From Phyllobacterium brassicacearum (lineage in GTDB: Bacteria > Pseudomonadota > Alphaproteobacteria > Rhizobiales > Rhizobiaceae): 64,000 bases of DNA. The translations under genes were made by a program, and so were the position numbers. The stretch covers positions 62,001 through 126,000 of the forward strand of contig NZ_PGGO01000087.1 in the NCBI RefSeq assembly GCF_003010955.1, in the 5' to 3' direction. Positions 49,264 through 57,114 of the stretch are shown in pieces. Under the pieces are notes generated by a model, which saw only the letters and a program-made list of their open reading frames with translations, was not told the DNA's origin and made no database searches. How positions within the stretch are numbered: the stretch's first letter is position 1; every line of letters starts with the position of its first letter.

Positions 49264-50541
49264 TCAGAGGATAAAGGCGTCGGCTGGCAACGGTTCTCCG
49301 TCGTTAAAGTAATCCTGGAGGACAATGGAGACCTGTTGATCGCCTACATTGAGAGTAAGGACTATCCCATCTTCGTCTTCCCGTTGGCTTATTGTACCGG
49401 GGGACGATGACTCCCCTGAATCCCAAACAAAGGCTTGATCTTCTAGGGCATCGGGATCTGCATCTATTGCCGAAAGGTCTATTTTCTCGCCACTCGCATA
49501 ATCGTAATCGGTGATCGTGTAATCATCGTCCGCAAGGAACGTGGTAAAATAAAACGTGTCAGTGCCATCGCCACCCTTAAGTTCGCGGCCGCCTACAACG
49601 TCGGCCTGGTTGAGGGCATAGATTTGGTCGTTGCCGCCACCGCCATCAACGTCGCTGAACCCCTTGATCGTATCATCGAAATTTGATCCAACTATCCCAG
49701 AAAAGCCGGTAACACTGTCACCCTCTGCGTCGCCACCAAGAAACACGTTAGACGTCTGATTGACGTCGATCGCGTCAGGGGAGCTTGAATACTTGGCCGC
49801 GCCATCCCCGGAGCAAACCAATGTGTCCGCCCCTGACCCGCCAGTAGCAGTTTGTGTGTTACCCTCGTCAGAAAAGCCAACGTCGATAAAGTCGTCACCG
49901 TCGTCGCCAAACAGGTGATCTATACCATTCCCACCAAGGATAGTGTCATTGCCGGCGCCACCATGGATGGTGTCGCCCTCATCGCCGCCGACAAGTTCGT
50001 CATCCGCACCGACACCGCCGATGAGAATGTCGTTACCGCCCATGCCGAATAGTTTGTCGGCGCCGGCAAGTCCCGCCAGCACATTCGCCGAATTGTTGCC
50101 GGTGAGCGTATCGTTAAACAACGAACCGACGACATTCTCGAATCCGCCGATGGTGTCGCCCTGGGCATGGTTGCCCGGGCCGGAGCCAGAGCCGGAGGTT
50201 GTGCCGTCGCCGCTATCGTTGAGTGTCACCTTCACGCTTGAACCCGATTGCGAATGGCCGAGCGTGTCAATACCGGCACCGCCATTCATCGCGTCGCCGC
50301 CAGCGCCGCCTTCGACATAGACATTGCCGCCACCGCCAACGAGCGTGTCACCGCCCGTGCCACCCTCGACAATATCCGATCCGCCCTTCGCATCGATCAC
50401 GTCGCCGCCACCATTGCCGAGTATATGCTCGTTGGCATCCGTACCACTGAAGATATTGCCCGCGTTGCTGAGCGAGACTTCGATTGTGCTTGGGTCTATG
50501 TCGAGAAGTTTCAGCAAGCCGTTTGGTAGATTGATTGCCAT
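49264..50541 (-). CDS. RTX-type calcium-binding repeat protein (likely type I secreted)
   Basis: 425 residues. There is no signal peptide. Residues about 35-310 hold glycine-aspartate nonapeptide repeats (GGNGGDVIDAKGGSDIVEGGTGGDTLVGGGGN; GMGGNDILIGGVGADDELVGGDEGDTIHGGAGNDTILGGNGIDHLFGDDGDDFIDVG) that form calcium beta-rolls. The C-terminal 100 residues lack repeats and end PADAFIL, as in type I secretion signals. There is no enzyme domain, so a structural, adhesive or surface role is likely. No secretion genes are adjacent. Its upstream 565 bases are noncoding, or hold one small possible gene. Confidence 0.87.
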   Translation of the reverse strand: MAINLPNGLLKLLDIDPSTIEVSLSNAGNIFSGTDANEHILGNGGGDVIDAKGGSDIVEGGTGGDTLVGGGGNVYVEGGAGGDAMNGGAGIDTLGHSQSGSSVKVTLNDSGDGTTSGSGSGPGNHAQGDTIGGFENVVGSLFNDTLTGNNSANVLAGLAGADKLFGMGGNDILIGGVGADDELVGGDEGDTIHGGAGNDTILGGNGIDHLFGDDGDDFIDVGFSDEGNTQTATGGSGADTLVCSGDGAAKYSSSPDAIDVNQTSNVFLGGDAEGDSVTGFSGIVGSNFDDTIKGFSDVDGGGGNDQIYALNQADVVGGRELKGGDGTDTFYFTTFLADDDYTITDYDYASGEKIDLSAIDADPDALEDQAFVWDSGESSSPGTISQREDEDGIVLTLNVGDQQVSIVLQDYFNDGEPLPADAFIL

Positions 50542-50861
50542 GATAGTCCTCCCGTTCGCGCTGTGCGGGGAAGACCATCGTTCCGGGGCCCCTCACCCCT
50601 CACAACTGCGGACTACATCATACGCCTTATTATGAATTAAATAAAGGTATTGATGGATGGTAGATGTTCCGAGTTTAATCCTGCAACACAAAAGAACTAT
50701 ACTTATCAATACCAAGAATATCGGGTAATCGTTGAAAACGTTGTCGTTTTGGAATTCCGGGCATTTGGGTCAAGAGTGTCAACAACCGGCAAATTCTCAC
50801 CCGCCTCTTGAATGGCAGCCGCCGGACTGCCATTATAGCCGCATCTGGCACCTCTCAATTT
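50542..50861. other. Upstream region of the RTX gene; no clear gene
   Basis: An AT-richer stretch (TTATGAATTAAATAAAGG near 50630) that probably holds the RTX promoter. I see no repeat, RNA or convincing reading frame. Confidence 0.4.
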
Positions 50862-51044
50862 TCACAATGACAGCCAGTCAAACAGGGACTGACCGCGCAT
50901 CGATGCCGGACGATCAATCTGAAGAGCCTCCAAGTCCGGACTTGCGAAGCATGCTGACTCTGCATATGCGGCGTCAGCAACCAATCCCTCCATTTCTTCG
51001 TTTCTCTTTCTTTTCCTGCGCTGCGGGTGGATTTGCGCTGCCAT
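50862..51044 (-). CDS. Possible small hypothetical protein, about 60 residues
   Basis: A 60-residue frame from ATG 51044: MAAQIHPQRRKRKRNEEMEGL, then a more acidic half ending SMRGQSLFDWLSL. AGGAGGAAAGG lies upstream, giving either TTG 51050 or ATG 51044 as start. The basic N-terminus could bind nucleic acid. It is divergent from the TerC gene. The family is not recognised and chance coding is possible. Confidence 0.3.
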   Translation of the reverse strand: MAAQIHPQRRKRKRNEEMEGLVADAAYAESACFASPDLEALQIDRPASMRGQSLFDWLSL

Positions 51045-51106
51045 TTTCAAGCCTTTCCTCCTGTAATGCCGCGCTGATCTATTGATTAAAAGGACCTGAC
51101 TTCCCC

Positions 51107-52678
51107 ATGGACTGGACATTGGACTGGATTGCCGACCCCAACGCCTGGATTGGTCTTGCCACGCTTGTCGTGCTGGAGATCGTGCTTGGCATCGACAATC
51201 TCGTTTTCATAGCGATCCTCGCCGACAAGTTGCCGCCGCATCAGCGCAACCGTGCGCGGCTTGTCGGCCTCTCGCTGGCCCTCGTCATGCGGCTCTTGCT
51301 GCTCGCCTCCATTTCGTGGGTCATCAGGTTGACCACGCCGCTGTTCAGCGTCGCAGGACTTGATTTCTCCGGGCGCGATATCATCCTCATTCTCGGCGGC
51401 GTTTTCCTGCTGTTCAAGGGCACGATGGAGCTGCATGAGCGGCTTGAAGGCCATATGTCCGCCAAGGAGAGCAATGCGGCCCATGCGGTTTTCTGGCAGG
51501 TCATTGCCCAGATCGTCGTCCTCGACGCCGTCTTCTCGCTCGACAGCGTCATCACCGCCGTTGGCATGGTGAAATATCTCGAGGTCATGATGATCGCGGT
51601 GGTGATCGCGGTTGGCGTCATGATGCTGGCCTCAAAACCGTTGATGACCTTCGTCAACAAGCATCCGACCGTCGTCATCCTCTGCCTCGGCTTCCTGATG
51701 ATGATCGGTTTCAGCCTGATCGTCGAAGGCTTCGGCTTCCACATCCCGAAGGGCTACCTCTACGCTGCCATCGGCTTCTCGGTTCTTGTCGAAGCCGCCA
51801 ACCAGGTCGGCCGCCACAATCGCGAAAAGCGCGTCACGACGATGGATCTGCGCGATCGCACTGCTGGCGCGGTCCTGAGGCTTCTGGGCGGGGGGCGCAG
51901 CGATGCCCCGCATTCCGATACGCTGGATGTCATCGCTGAACAGAGCGCCGCAGGAGATGTCTTCCACCCCGAGGAGAAGGAGATGATCCGCGGTGTGCTC
52001 GACCTGGTCGAACGCCCCGTTCGCTCGATCATGTCACCGCGCAATGAGGTTGAATGGCTCGATCTCGACGAGACCAATGAGGAGCTGCTTGCCGAAATCC
52101 GCACACTCAGCCACAGCCGCGTCGTCCTCGCTCGCGGACGCGTCGATGAGTTCGTGGGTGTCGCCCTCACCAAGGATCTTCTCTTCGCCATCCTCGATGG
52201 CGGCAAGATCGACTGGGACAAGGTGACACGCCAGCCGCTGATCCTGCATGAGAACGCCAATGTTCTGCGTGTGATGGAACAGTTGCGTGGTTCCACGGTT
52301 CAGATGGGCGTCGTGCTCGATGAACATGGCTCCTTCGAAGGTGTCGTGACACCGACGGACGTTCTCGAAGCCATTGCCGGCGACTTCCCCGAGGAGGGCG
52401 AGGAGAGCCCCATTCTCGAGCGCTCGGAAGACGGCAGCATGGTCGTTGACGCCTATATCGACATTCGCCGCCTTGGCGGCCTGATCGACCGCGACCTGGT
52501 CGATGACGGCGACCGCTACACAACCCTCGCCGGCTATATCCTGTGGAATCTCGGCCATATCCCTGCAGTCGGGGAGAGACTAACCGTCGACGACCTCGAA
52601 TACGAGATAGTCGAAATGGATGGGCGCAACATCGGCAAGGTGCGTATCTCGCCGACACAGACCGCCGCGTTCATTTGA
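51107..52678 (+). CDS. TerC-family membrane protein with CBS pair and CorC-type C-terminal domain
   Basis: 523 residues. The N-terminal TerC domain (about 1-240) has seven or so helices, with acidic helix motifs [22 protein letters not shown] and [20 protein letters not shown] that probably bind a metal ion. A CBS pair ([40 protein letters not shown] ... [28 protein letters not shown]) follows. A CorC/HlyC transporter-associated domain ends it ([45 protein letters not shown]). TerC proteins are linked to manganese efflux or tellurium resistance. I found no yybP-ykoY riboswitch upstream. Confidence 0.92.
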   Translation: MDWTLDWIADPNAWIGLATLVVLEIVLGIDNLVFIAILADKLPPHQRNRARLVGLSLALVMRLLLLASISWVIRLTTPLFSVAGLDFSGRDIILILGGVFLLFKGTMELHERLEGHMSAKESNAAHAVFWQVIAQIVVLDAVFSLDSVITAVGMVKYLEVMMIAVVIAVGVMMLASKPLMTFVNKHPTVVILCLGFLMMIGFSLIVEGFGFHIPKGYLYAAIGFSVLVEAANQVGRHNREKRVTTMDLRDRTAGAVLRLLGGGRSDAPHSDTLDVIAEQSAAGDVFHPEEKEMIRGVLDLVERPVRSIMSPRNEVEWLDLDETNEELLAEIRTLSHSRVVLARGRVDEFVGVALTKDLLFAILDGGKIDWDKVTRQPLILHENANVLRVMEQLRGSTVQMGVVLDEHGSFEGVVTPTDVLEAIAGDFPEEGEESPILERSEDGSMVVDAYIDIRRLGGLIDRDLVDDGDRYTTLAGYILWNLGHIPAVGERLTVDDLEYEIVEMDGRNIGKVRISPTQTAAFI

Positions 52679-52704
52679 GACTTGCAAAAGTTTTCTCCGC
52701 TTCA

Positions 52705-52725
52705 CCCTCCCCCTTGTGGGGAGGG
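52705..52725. repeat. GC-rich inverted repeat in the terC/aztC convergent gap
   Basis: CCCTCCCC-CTTGT-GGGGAGGG, the same 8-bp arms as at 4792-4812. It is placed to act as a bidirectional terminator. Confidence 0.65.
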
Positions 52726-52760
52726 CTGAGTCGGACCCATCGGCGCTTAGCCGATTACAC

Positions 52761-53699
52761 TCAACTACCGAGAATGGCCTTTTTGAACGTATCGATGTTG
52801 TGATGCATCATGTCGATATAGGTGCCCGCGCCCTCCTCCGGCTTCGAAAGCGCATCCGAGTAAAGCGTGCCTCCAACCTTCAGGTTCGTCTCGCTGGCAA
52901 TCTGCTCGATCAGACGCGGATTGGTGATGCTTTCGACAAAGATCGCCGATGCCTTGTCTTCCTTGATCTGCTTGATCAAGGCGACGATATCCGCAGCCGA
53001 TGCTTCGGAATCGGTAGAAATGCCCTCGGGGGCAAGAAATTTCAGACCGTATTCGTGCTGGAAATAACCGAAGGCGTCGTGAGAGGTAATGACCAGACGC
53101 TTTGATTCCGGAATGGAGGCGATCGCAGTCATTACTTCAGCTTCCGTAGCTTCGAGCTTCGACGTATAGACCGCGGCGTTTGACTTGTAGGTGTCACAGT
53201 TGCCGGCGTCCGCCGCGCAGAATGCATCCGCGATGTTTTTTACATAGATTTTGGCGTTGCTGATCGACTGAAAGGCGTGAGGGTCGTAGGCGCCATGGTC
53301 CTCATGCCCGGCGCTGCTTCCTGCATCGTGATCATGTTCCTCCTCTGCACTTTTGATTGGCTCGACACCCATGGTCAGCTCGATGATCGGAGCCTTGGTC
53401 GCGCTTGCCTCGACAAGACGCGGAAGAAACCCCTCGAAATGCAACCCATTGACCAGAACAACATCGGCCGCTGCCACTGCCGCGGCATCGGCGGGCTTCG
53501 GTTCATAGACGTGCGCGTCCCCATCCGGACCGACCAGCGTAGTAATGGAGACCTTGTCACCGCCGACATTCCTGGCGAAATCCGAGATGACCGTAAAACT
53601 TGAGACGATCTTCAGGCCCTCTGCCGACGCGGCAGAATATCCCGCGCCGAGTAATAATATAACATACAAAGCAGTGGCAAGTTTCAGAGCCTTGATCAT
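52761..53699 (-). CDS. aztC: Zinc ABC transporter substrate-binding protein (AztC/ZnuA type)
   Basis: 312 residues with a signal peptide (ALKLATALYVILLLGAGYSAASA). The cluster A-I metal-binding fold has conserved His in DGDAHVYEPKPAD, LVNGLHFEGF, DPHAFQS and TSHDAFGYFQ, plus Asp in the C-terminal GTLYSDALS. The His/Asp-rich loop EEEHDHDAGSSAGHEDHG is typical of zinc carriers. Two Cys (AFCAADAGNCDTY) could form the disulfide known in AztC. It delivers zinc to the permease encoded next upstream. The AztD chaperone gene is not present here. Start 53699 excludes a 5' extension overlapping the permease gene. Confidence 0.9.
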   Translation of the reverse strand: MIKALKLATALYVILLLGAGYSAASAEGLKIVSSFTVISDFARNVGGDKVSITTLVGPDGDAHVYEPKPADAAAVAAADVVLVNGLHFEGFLPRLVEASATKAPIIELTMGVEPIKSAEEEHDHDAGSSAGHEDHGAYDPHAFQSISNAKIYVKNIADAFCAADAGNCDTYKSNAAVYTSKLEATEAEVMTAIASIPESKRLVITSHDAFGYFQHEYGLKFLAPEGISTDSEASAADIVALIKQIKEDKASAIFVESITNPRLIEQIASETNLKVGGTLYSDALSKPEEGAGTYIDMMHHNIDTFKKAILGS

Positions 53700-53719
53700 G
53701 AGGCGGTTCCTTTCGATTA

Positions 53720-54586
53720 TTAGGCTGTTCTGTGACGATGCGGGCGCAGGCGCGTGTTGATGACACCGCGTGAGCCAAGGAGGATTGAGCAAAGATAGAT
53801 CGCGCCGGCGGAGAGGATTATAGCTGGCCCCGATGGCACGGAAAAATGATAGGAGATGAGCAGGCCGCCGACGCAAGAGAAGCAGCCGATAACAATAGCC
53901 AGTGCGCACATGGGTCCCACCCGCACAGTCCAGAACCGGGCGGCGGCAGCCGGGAGCATCATCAGCCCGACCGCGAGCAAAGTGCCTAGCGCCTGGAAGC
54001 CGCCGACGAGATTGATCACCACCAGAGCCAGGAAGATGAAATGGACAGGCGTTCCGATACGGCTGACCGAGCGCAGGAACAGTGGGTCGAGACACTCCGC
54101 AACGAGGCCGCGCCAGAAGATCGCCAGGGTCACAACACTGATCGCCGAGATCATGGCAATGAGGCTCAACGCCTCGTTGTTGAGGGCAAGAACAGTTCCG
54201 AAAAGCACATGCATCAGATCGATATTCGATCCGCGCAAGGAAACAATCAAAACACCCAGCGCCAGGGAAATGAGATAGAAAGCCGCCATTGAAGCGTCTT
54301 CCTTCTGGATGGTGAAGCGGGACACCGCCCCCGCCCCGAGTGCAACAACGACACCCGCGATCAATCCGCCGATGGTCATCGGCACGATCTGCAGGCCGTA
54401 GAGCAGAAAACCCACGGCCGCACCCGGCAGGATCGCATGCGCCATCGCATCGCCGGTCAAGCTCATGCGCCGCAACATCAGAAATACGCCGACCGGACAG
54501 GATCCAAGCGCAAGCGCCAGTGAGCCGAGGAGCGCGCGCTGCATGAAACTGTAGTCAACAAAGGGGGCAATCAGGAAATCATACAT
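53720..54586 (-). CDS. aztB: Zinc ABC transporter permease (AztB type)
   Basis: 288 residues of the ABC-3 permease family with about eight helices. The N-terminus is MYDFLIAPFVDYSFMQRALLGSLALALGSCPVGVFLMLRRMSLTGDAMAHAILPGAAVGF, with the conserved SLTGDAMAHA motif. Later helices include VHFIFLALVVINLVGGFQALGTLLAVGLMMLPAA. It forms the membrane channel of the zinc importer and lies 3 bases after the ATPase gene and 20 before the binding-protein gene. Confidence 0.92.
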   Translation of the reverse strand: MYDFLIAPFVDYSFMQRALLGSLALALGSCPVGVFLMLRRMSLTGDAMAHAILPGAAVGFLLYGLQIVPMTIGGLIAGVVVALGAGAVSRFTIQKEDASMAAFYLISLALGVLIVSLRGSNIDLMHVLFGTVLALNNEALSLIAMISAISVVTLAIFWRGLVAECLDPLFLRSVSRIGTPVHFIFLALVVINLVGGFQALGTLLAVGLMMLPAAAARFWTVRVGPMCALAIVIGCFSCVGGLLISYHFSVPSGPAIILSAGAIYLCSILLGSRGVINTRLRPHRHRTA

Positions 54587-54589
54587 GGA

Positions 54590-55432
54590 TCAAGCCGCGC
54601 CCTTGCTCACGCCGTTCTGGGGTCCGCCGTGGTCGTCGCCGTGATGATGATGCGCGTGCGAATGATCGTGATGATCATGGTGCGTTGAATGGGCGACGTC
54701 GTCCTCGCACCAGGGCGCGCCCTCTTCCCATGCCTCGTGGAACTGCCGCGCATGCAACAGATTCTCCGGACGCAAGGTCTCGCGTGAGTCGCCCCACGCA
54801 ATCGGCTTGCGTGCCAAAAGCAGGGTTTCGGGGAAATGTTCCCGCACCAGATGCAGATCATGGACGACGACCATGATCGTCCGCTTTTCGCCGTGCCAGC
54901 GCTTGATCAGTTCGATCAGATCACCGACGGTCTTGGCATCGATCGCATTGAAGGGCTCGTCAAGCAGGATCAGATCTGCGTCTTGCACCAGCACCCTTGC
55001 AAACAGGGCGCGCTGCAACTGCCCCCCGGACAGGGTATCGATCGGACGATTTTCGAAGCCGGCCAGCCCGACACTCATCAGCGCCTTCGATACCTTGTCG
55101 CGGTCATCGGACGTGAAGCGCCCAAGCAAGCCGCGCTTTGGCCAAAGGCCGAGCGATACCAGATCGATCACACGCGCTGGAAACGACCGGTCCAGTTCAG
55201 ATTGCTGGGGCAGATACGCGATGCGGACGCCTTTTTCGACGGTGCACGAACCTGACATCGGCTTCAGGACGCCGACAATGCCCTTCATGAGCGTCGACTT
55301 GCCTGAGCCGTTGGAACCCACCACCGCGGTCAGCGATCCGCGCTTGATACTACCGCTCAAATGATGAACGGCCGGGTGGCGATGATAGCCCAGCGTCAGA
55401 TCGTTAAAGGTGAGGCATGTTTCAATCATCAA
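54590..55432 (-). CDS. aztA: Zinc ABC transporter ATPase (AztA type)
   Basis: 280 residues: VVGSNGSGKSTLMKGIVG (Walker A), LSGGQLQRALFARVLVQDADLILLDEPFNAID (signature and Walker B) and a switch His in VVVHDLHLVREHF. The C-terminus is strikingly His-rich (HHDHHDHSHAHHHHGDDHGG), which may buffer or sense zinc. It is the first gene of aztA-B-C and divergent from zur. A dyad resembling a Zur box lies about 60-70 bases upstream. Confidence 0.92.
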   Translation of the reverse strand: MMIETCLTFNDLTLGYHRHPAVHHLSGSIKRGSLTAVVGSNGSGKSTLMKGIVGVLKPMSGSCTVEKGVRIAYLPQQSELDRSFPARVIDLVSLGLWPKRGLLGRFTSDDRDKVSKALMSVGLAGFENRPIDTLSGGQLQRALFARVLVQDADLILLDEPFNAIDAKTVGDLIELIKRWHGEKRTIMVVVHDLHLVREHFPETLLLARKPIAWGDSRETLRPENLLHARQFHEAWEEGAPWCEDDVAHSTHHDHHDHSHAHHHHGDDHGGPQNGVSKGAA

Positions 55433-55487
55433 ACTTCCGCATCCCGAAATGCAACCGCCACTCGGTTGTCACAGCTTGCCATTTCGA

Positions 55488-55508
55488 TATGTGATGTTAT
55501 TACATTAG
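55488..55508. promoter_or_regulatory. Candidate Zur box in the aztA-zur divergent region
   Basis: The core ATGT-TATT-ACAT (55494-55505) is a dyad within TATGTGATGTTATTACATTA. It is AT-rich and resembles alphaproteobacterial Zur sites. Its position suits zinc-dependent repression of aztABC. Confidence 0.55.
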
Positions 55509-55596
55509 TCAACAATGGCGAATTTGGGAACGTCCAAAAATATCGTATCCACTGGCGGAAAAGCCAAAACTTTCCTATGTCTTGTCCAACACCTAA

Positions 55597-55643
55597 AGCA
55601 ATTCCAGCAAAAGTGGGAACCGGTTTTGCGTCCGGAATTGCGT
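55597..55643. repeat. Palindromic repeat with GCAATTCC ends, copy 2
   Basis: AGCAATTCCAGCAAAAGTGG continues to GTCCGGAATTGCGT. It is homologous to 20490-20538 and lies just upstream of zur, between the Zur-box region and the gene. Confidence 0.65.
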
Positions 55644-55671
55644 AGAACAAAGCTCTAGGAGCGCATAAGGC

Positions 55672-56076
55672 ATGACATCAACCCAGGAGCTGACCAAGAA
55701 CCAATCGCTGGTTTTCAATGCATTGGCTCGGGCCGATGGTCCGCTCAGCGCCTATACGATCCTTGATCAGTTGCGCGGTGACGGCTTCCGGGCCCCGCTT
55801 CAGGTCTATCGTGCTCTCGATAAACTGCTCGACTACGGCATGATTCACCGGCTCGAGAGCATCAATGCTTTCGTCGCCTGTTCGCATCCGCACGAACATA
55901 ACCACAGCCACGGCATGATCGCATTTGCCATTTGCGACAAGTGCGGTCAGGTCTCGGAGTTCTCGGACGATATCATCACCGACCGCGTACGCGACTGGAC
56001 CACGAGCCACGGCTTCAAGCAGTCCAAGACGACCATCGAGATCAGAGGCGTCTGCGCCAATTGCGGCAACGCCTGA
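55672..56076 (+). CDS. zur: Zinc uptake regulator, Fur family
   Basis: 134 residues. The winged-helix half is TKNQSLVFNALARADGPLSAYTILDQLRGDGFRAPLQVYRALDKLLDYGMIHRLESINAFVAC. The metal-binding half has SHPHEHNHSHGMIAFAICDKCGQVSEFSDD and a final CANC. CDKC and CANC would hold the structural zinc, and the His/Asp cluster the regulatory zinc. Start 55672 has TAGGAG upstream. Divergence from aztABC and a candidate box between them support repression of the importer by zinc-bound Zur. Confidence 0.93.
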   Translation: MTSTQELTKNQSLVFNALARADGPLSAYTILDQLRGDGFRAPLQVYRALDKLLDYGMIHRLESINAFVACSHPHEHNHSHGMIAFAICDKCGQVSEFSDDIITDRVRDWTTSHGFKQSKTTIEIRGVCANCGNA

Positions 56077-56159
56077 CCGGATTTCAGAGACAGTGCAACT
56101 CGTCACTGATGCGTCAGCCGGCGATTTGCGGAGTCTTGCAGGGCCCGATTGGAAAGTCG

Positions 56160-56262
56160 CTGCGGCGAGGCACATGGCGTGATTTACGAAAACCGGAGCG
56201 GAACGTACTTAGAGTACGTGAGCACCGGAAGCGCAGAAAACCGCGTCAGATGACCGCCGCAG
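56160..56262. repeat. RIME-like palindromic intergenic element, copy C
   Basis: CTGCGGCG (56160-56167) and CGCCGCAG (56255-56262) are inverted ends. The interior AAAACCGGAGCGGAACGTAC and GTGAGCACCGGAAGCGCAG match copies A and B. It lies between the zur and TetR gene ends, which are convergent. Confidence 0.72.
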
Positions 56263-56282
56263 TAGAGTTTCAAAACGGGCTC

Positions 56283-56972
56283 TCAGCGCTGATACGCTTT
56301 CAGGAATACATCGACACCAGCTGTAACCGTCTTCCGGATCAGTTCCTTCGACGGCGGTTGCTCCATGCAACCGAACAAACGCTTCTTGAACATGCCCGAC
56401 ATGAAGAGGTCCGCCAGCTGGTAGGTGGCAAGCTCCGTGTCTTCGATGTCAAGCCTGCCAGCAGCCACGTGCCGGTCGATCAGCGCGCGCATGAGAGCCT
56501 GACCACGCTTCGGGCCCCGTTCGTAGAAATCGCGGCTCATCGAGGGCATGCGCTCGGCAACACCGATCACCACACGCTGTGCGCGAACGACCACGTCGGA
56601 CGTGATGACGCCTGCCAAGGCTACGCCGAACTCGATCAGCGCCTCGCGAAGATCTCCATCGCTTTCCAGCGCGTGGTAGATATCGGCGAACAGGATCTCG
56701 CGAAAATGGTTGCAGAGCTCCAGAAAGAGCTCTTCCTTGCTGTCGAAATAAACGTAGATAGTGCCTTTGGATACGCCCGCCTCACGCGTGATGTCGTTCA
56801 TGCTCGCGGCGTCAAAGCCCATCTGCGAAAAAACGCGGTTGGCACCCTCAAGTATCTGCTGGCGCTTCGCCGGATCCTGGCCAGCCGCCAACCGGCTCGG
56901 GCGATCAGCCTCTGTCATTTCAACATCTGTTGTTGCCGTTGATGACATAACGGATGGCCTCGCAGATGACAT
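56283..56972 (-). CDS. TetR-family regulator of the adjacent efflux genes
   Basis: 229 residues. The HTH domain is AKRQQILEGANRVFSQMGFDAASMNDITREAGVSKGTIYVYFDSKEELFLELC. The C-terminal helical ligand domain (AefR-like, TetR_C_11/C_7 style) includes VVVRAQRVVIGVAERMPSMSRDFYERGPKRGQALMRALIDRH. It is divergent from the EmrA-type gene, and two CGAACC/GGTTCG dyads lie between them. It probably represses itself and the pump until a toxic ligand binds. A shorter start at 56948 is possible. Confidence 0.88.
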   Translation of the reverse strand: MSSARPSVMSSTATTDVEMTEADRPSRLAAGQDPAKRQQILEGANRVFSQMGFDAASMNDITREAGVSKGTIYVYFDSKEELFLELCNHFREILFADIYHALESDGDLREALIEFGVALAGVITSDVVVRAQRVVIGVAERMPSMSRDFYERGPKRGQALMRALIDRHVAAGRLDIEDTELATYQLADLFMSGMFKKRLFGCMEQPPSKELIRKTVTAGVDVFLKAYQR

Positions 56973-57002
56973 TTAGCGCAGTTTCCTTTTTTTGAATCTT
57001 TT

Positions 57003-57018
57003 CGAACCAATCGGTTCG
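57003..57018. promoter_or_regulatory. TetR-type operator, site 1
   Basis: CGAACCAATCGGTTCG has perfect 6-bp arms around a 4-base centre, 30 bases from the TetR start. Confidence 0.6.
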
Positions 57019-57059
57019 ATCCACTTGATATGCGCTCTCATTTGCGCTATGTCAACGAT

Positions 57060-57075
57060 CGAACCGATTGGTTTA
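57060..57075. promoter_or_regulatory. TetR-type operator, site 2
   Basis: CGAACCGATTGGTTTA repeats site 1 in the opposite sense with two mismatched arm bases, 40 bases before the pump gene start. Confidence 0.55.
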
Positions 57076-57114
57076 ATCACTTTATGAGTGAAGTCCTTTA
57101 GAAAGAGCCACCCC

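Noticed and set aside
50732-51085. 117-codon plus-strand frame upstream of terC
   Set aside because: No start signal and an unlikely Pro/Ser/Phe composition; overlaps the more plausible small minus-strand frame.
50900-51106. Manganese (yybP-ykoY) riboswitch upstream of the TerC gene
   Set aside because: TerC genes often have one, but I could not find its conserved core here.
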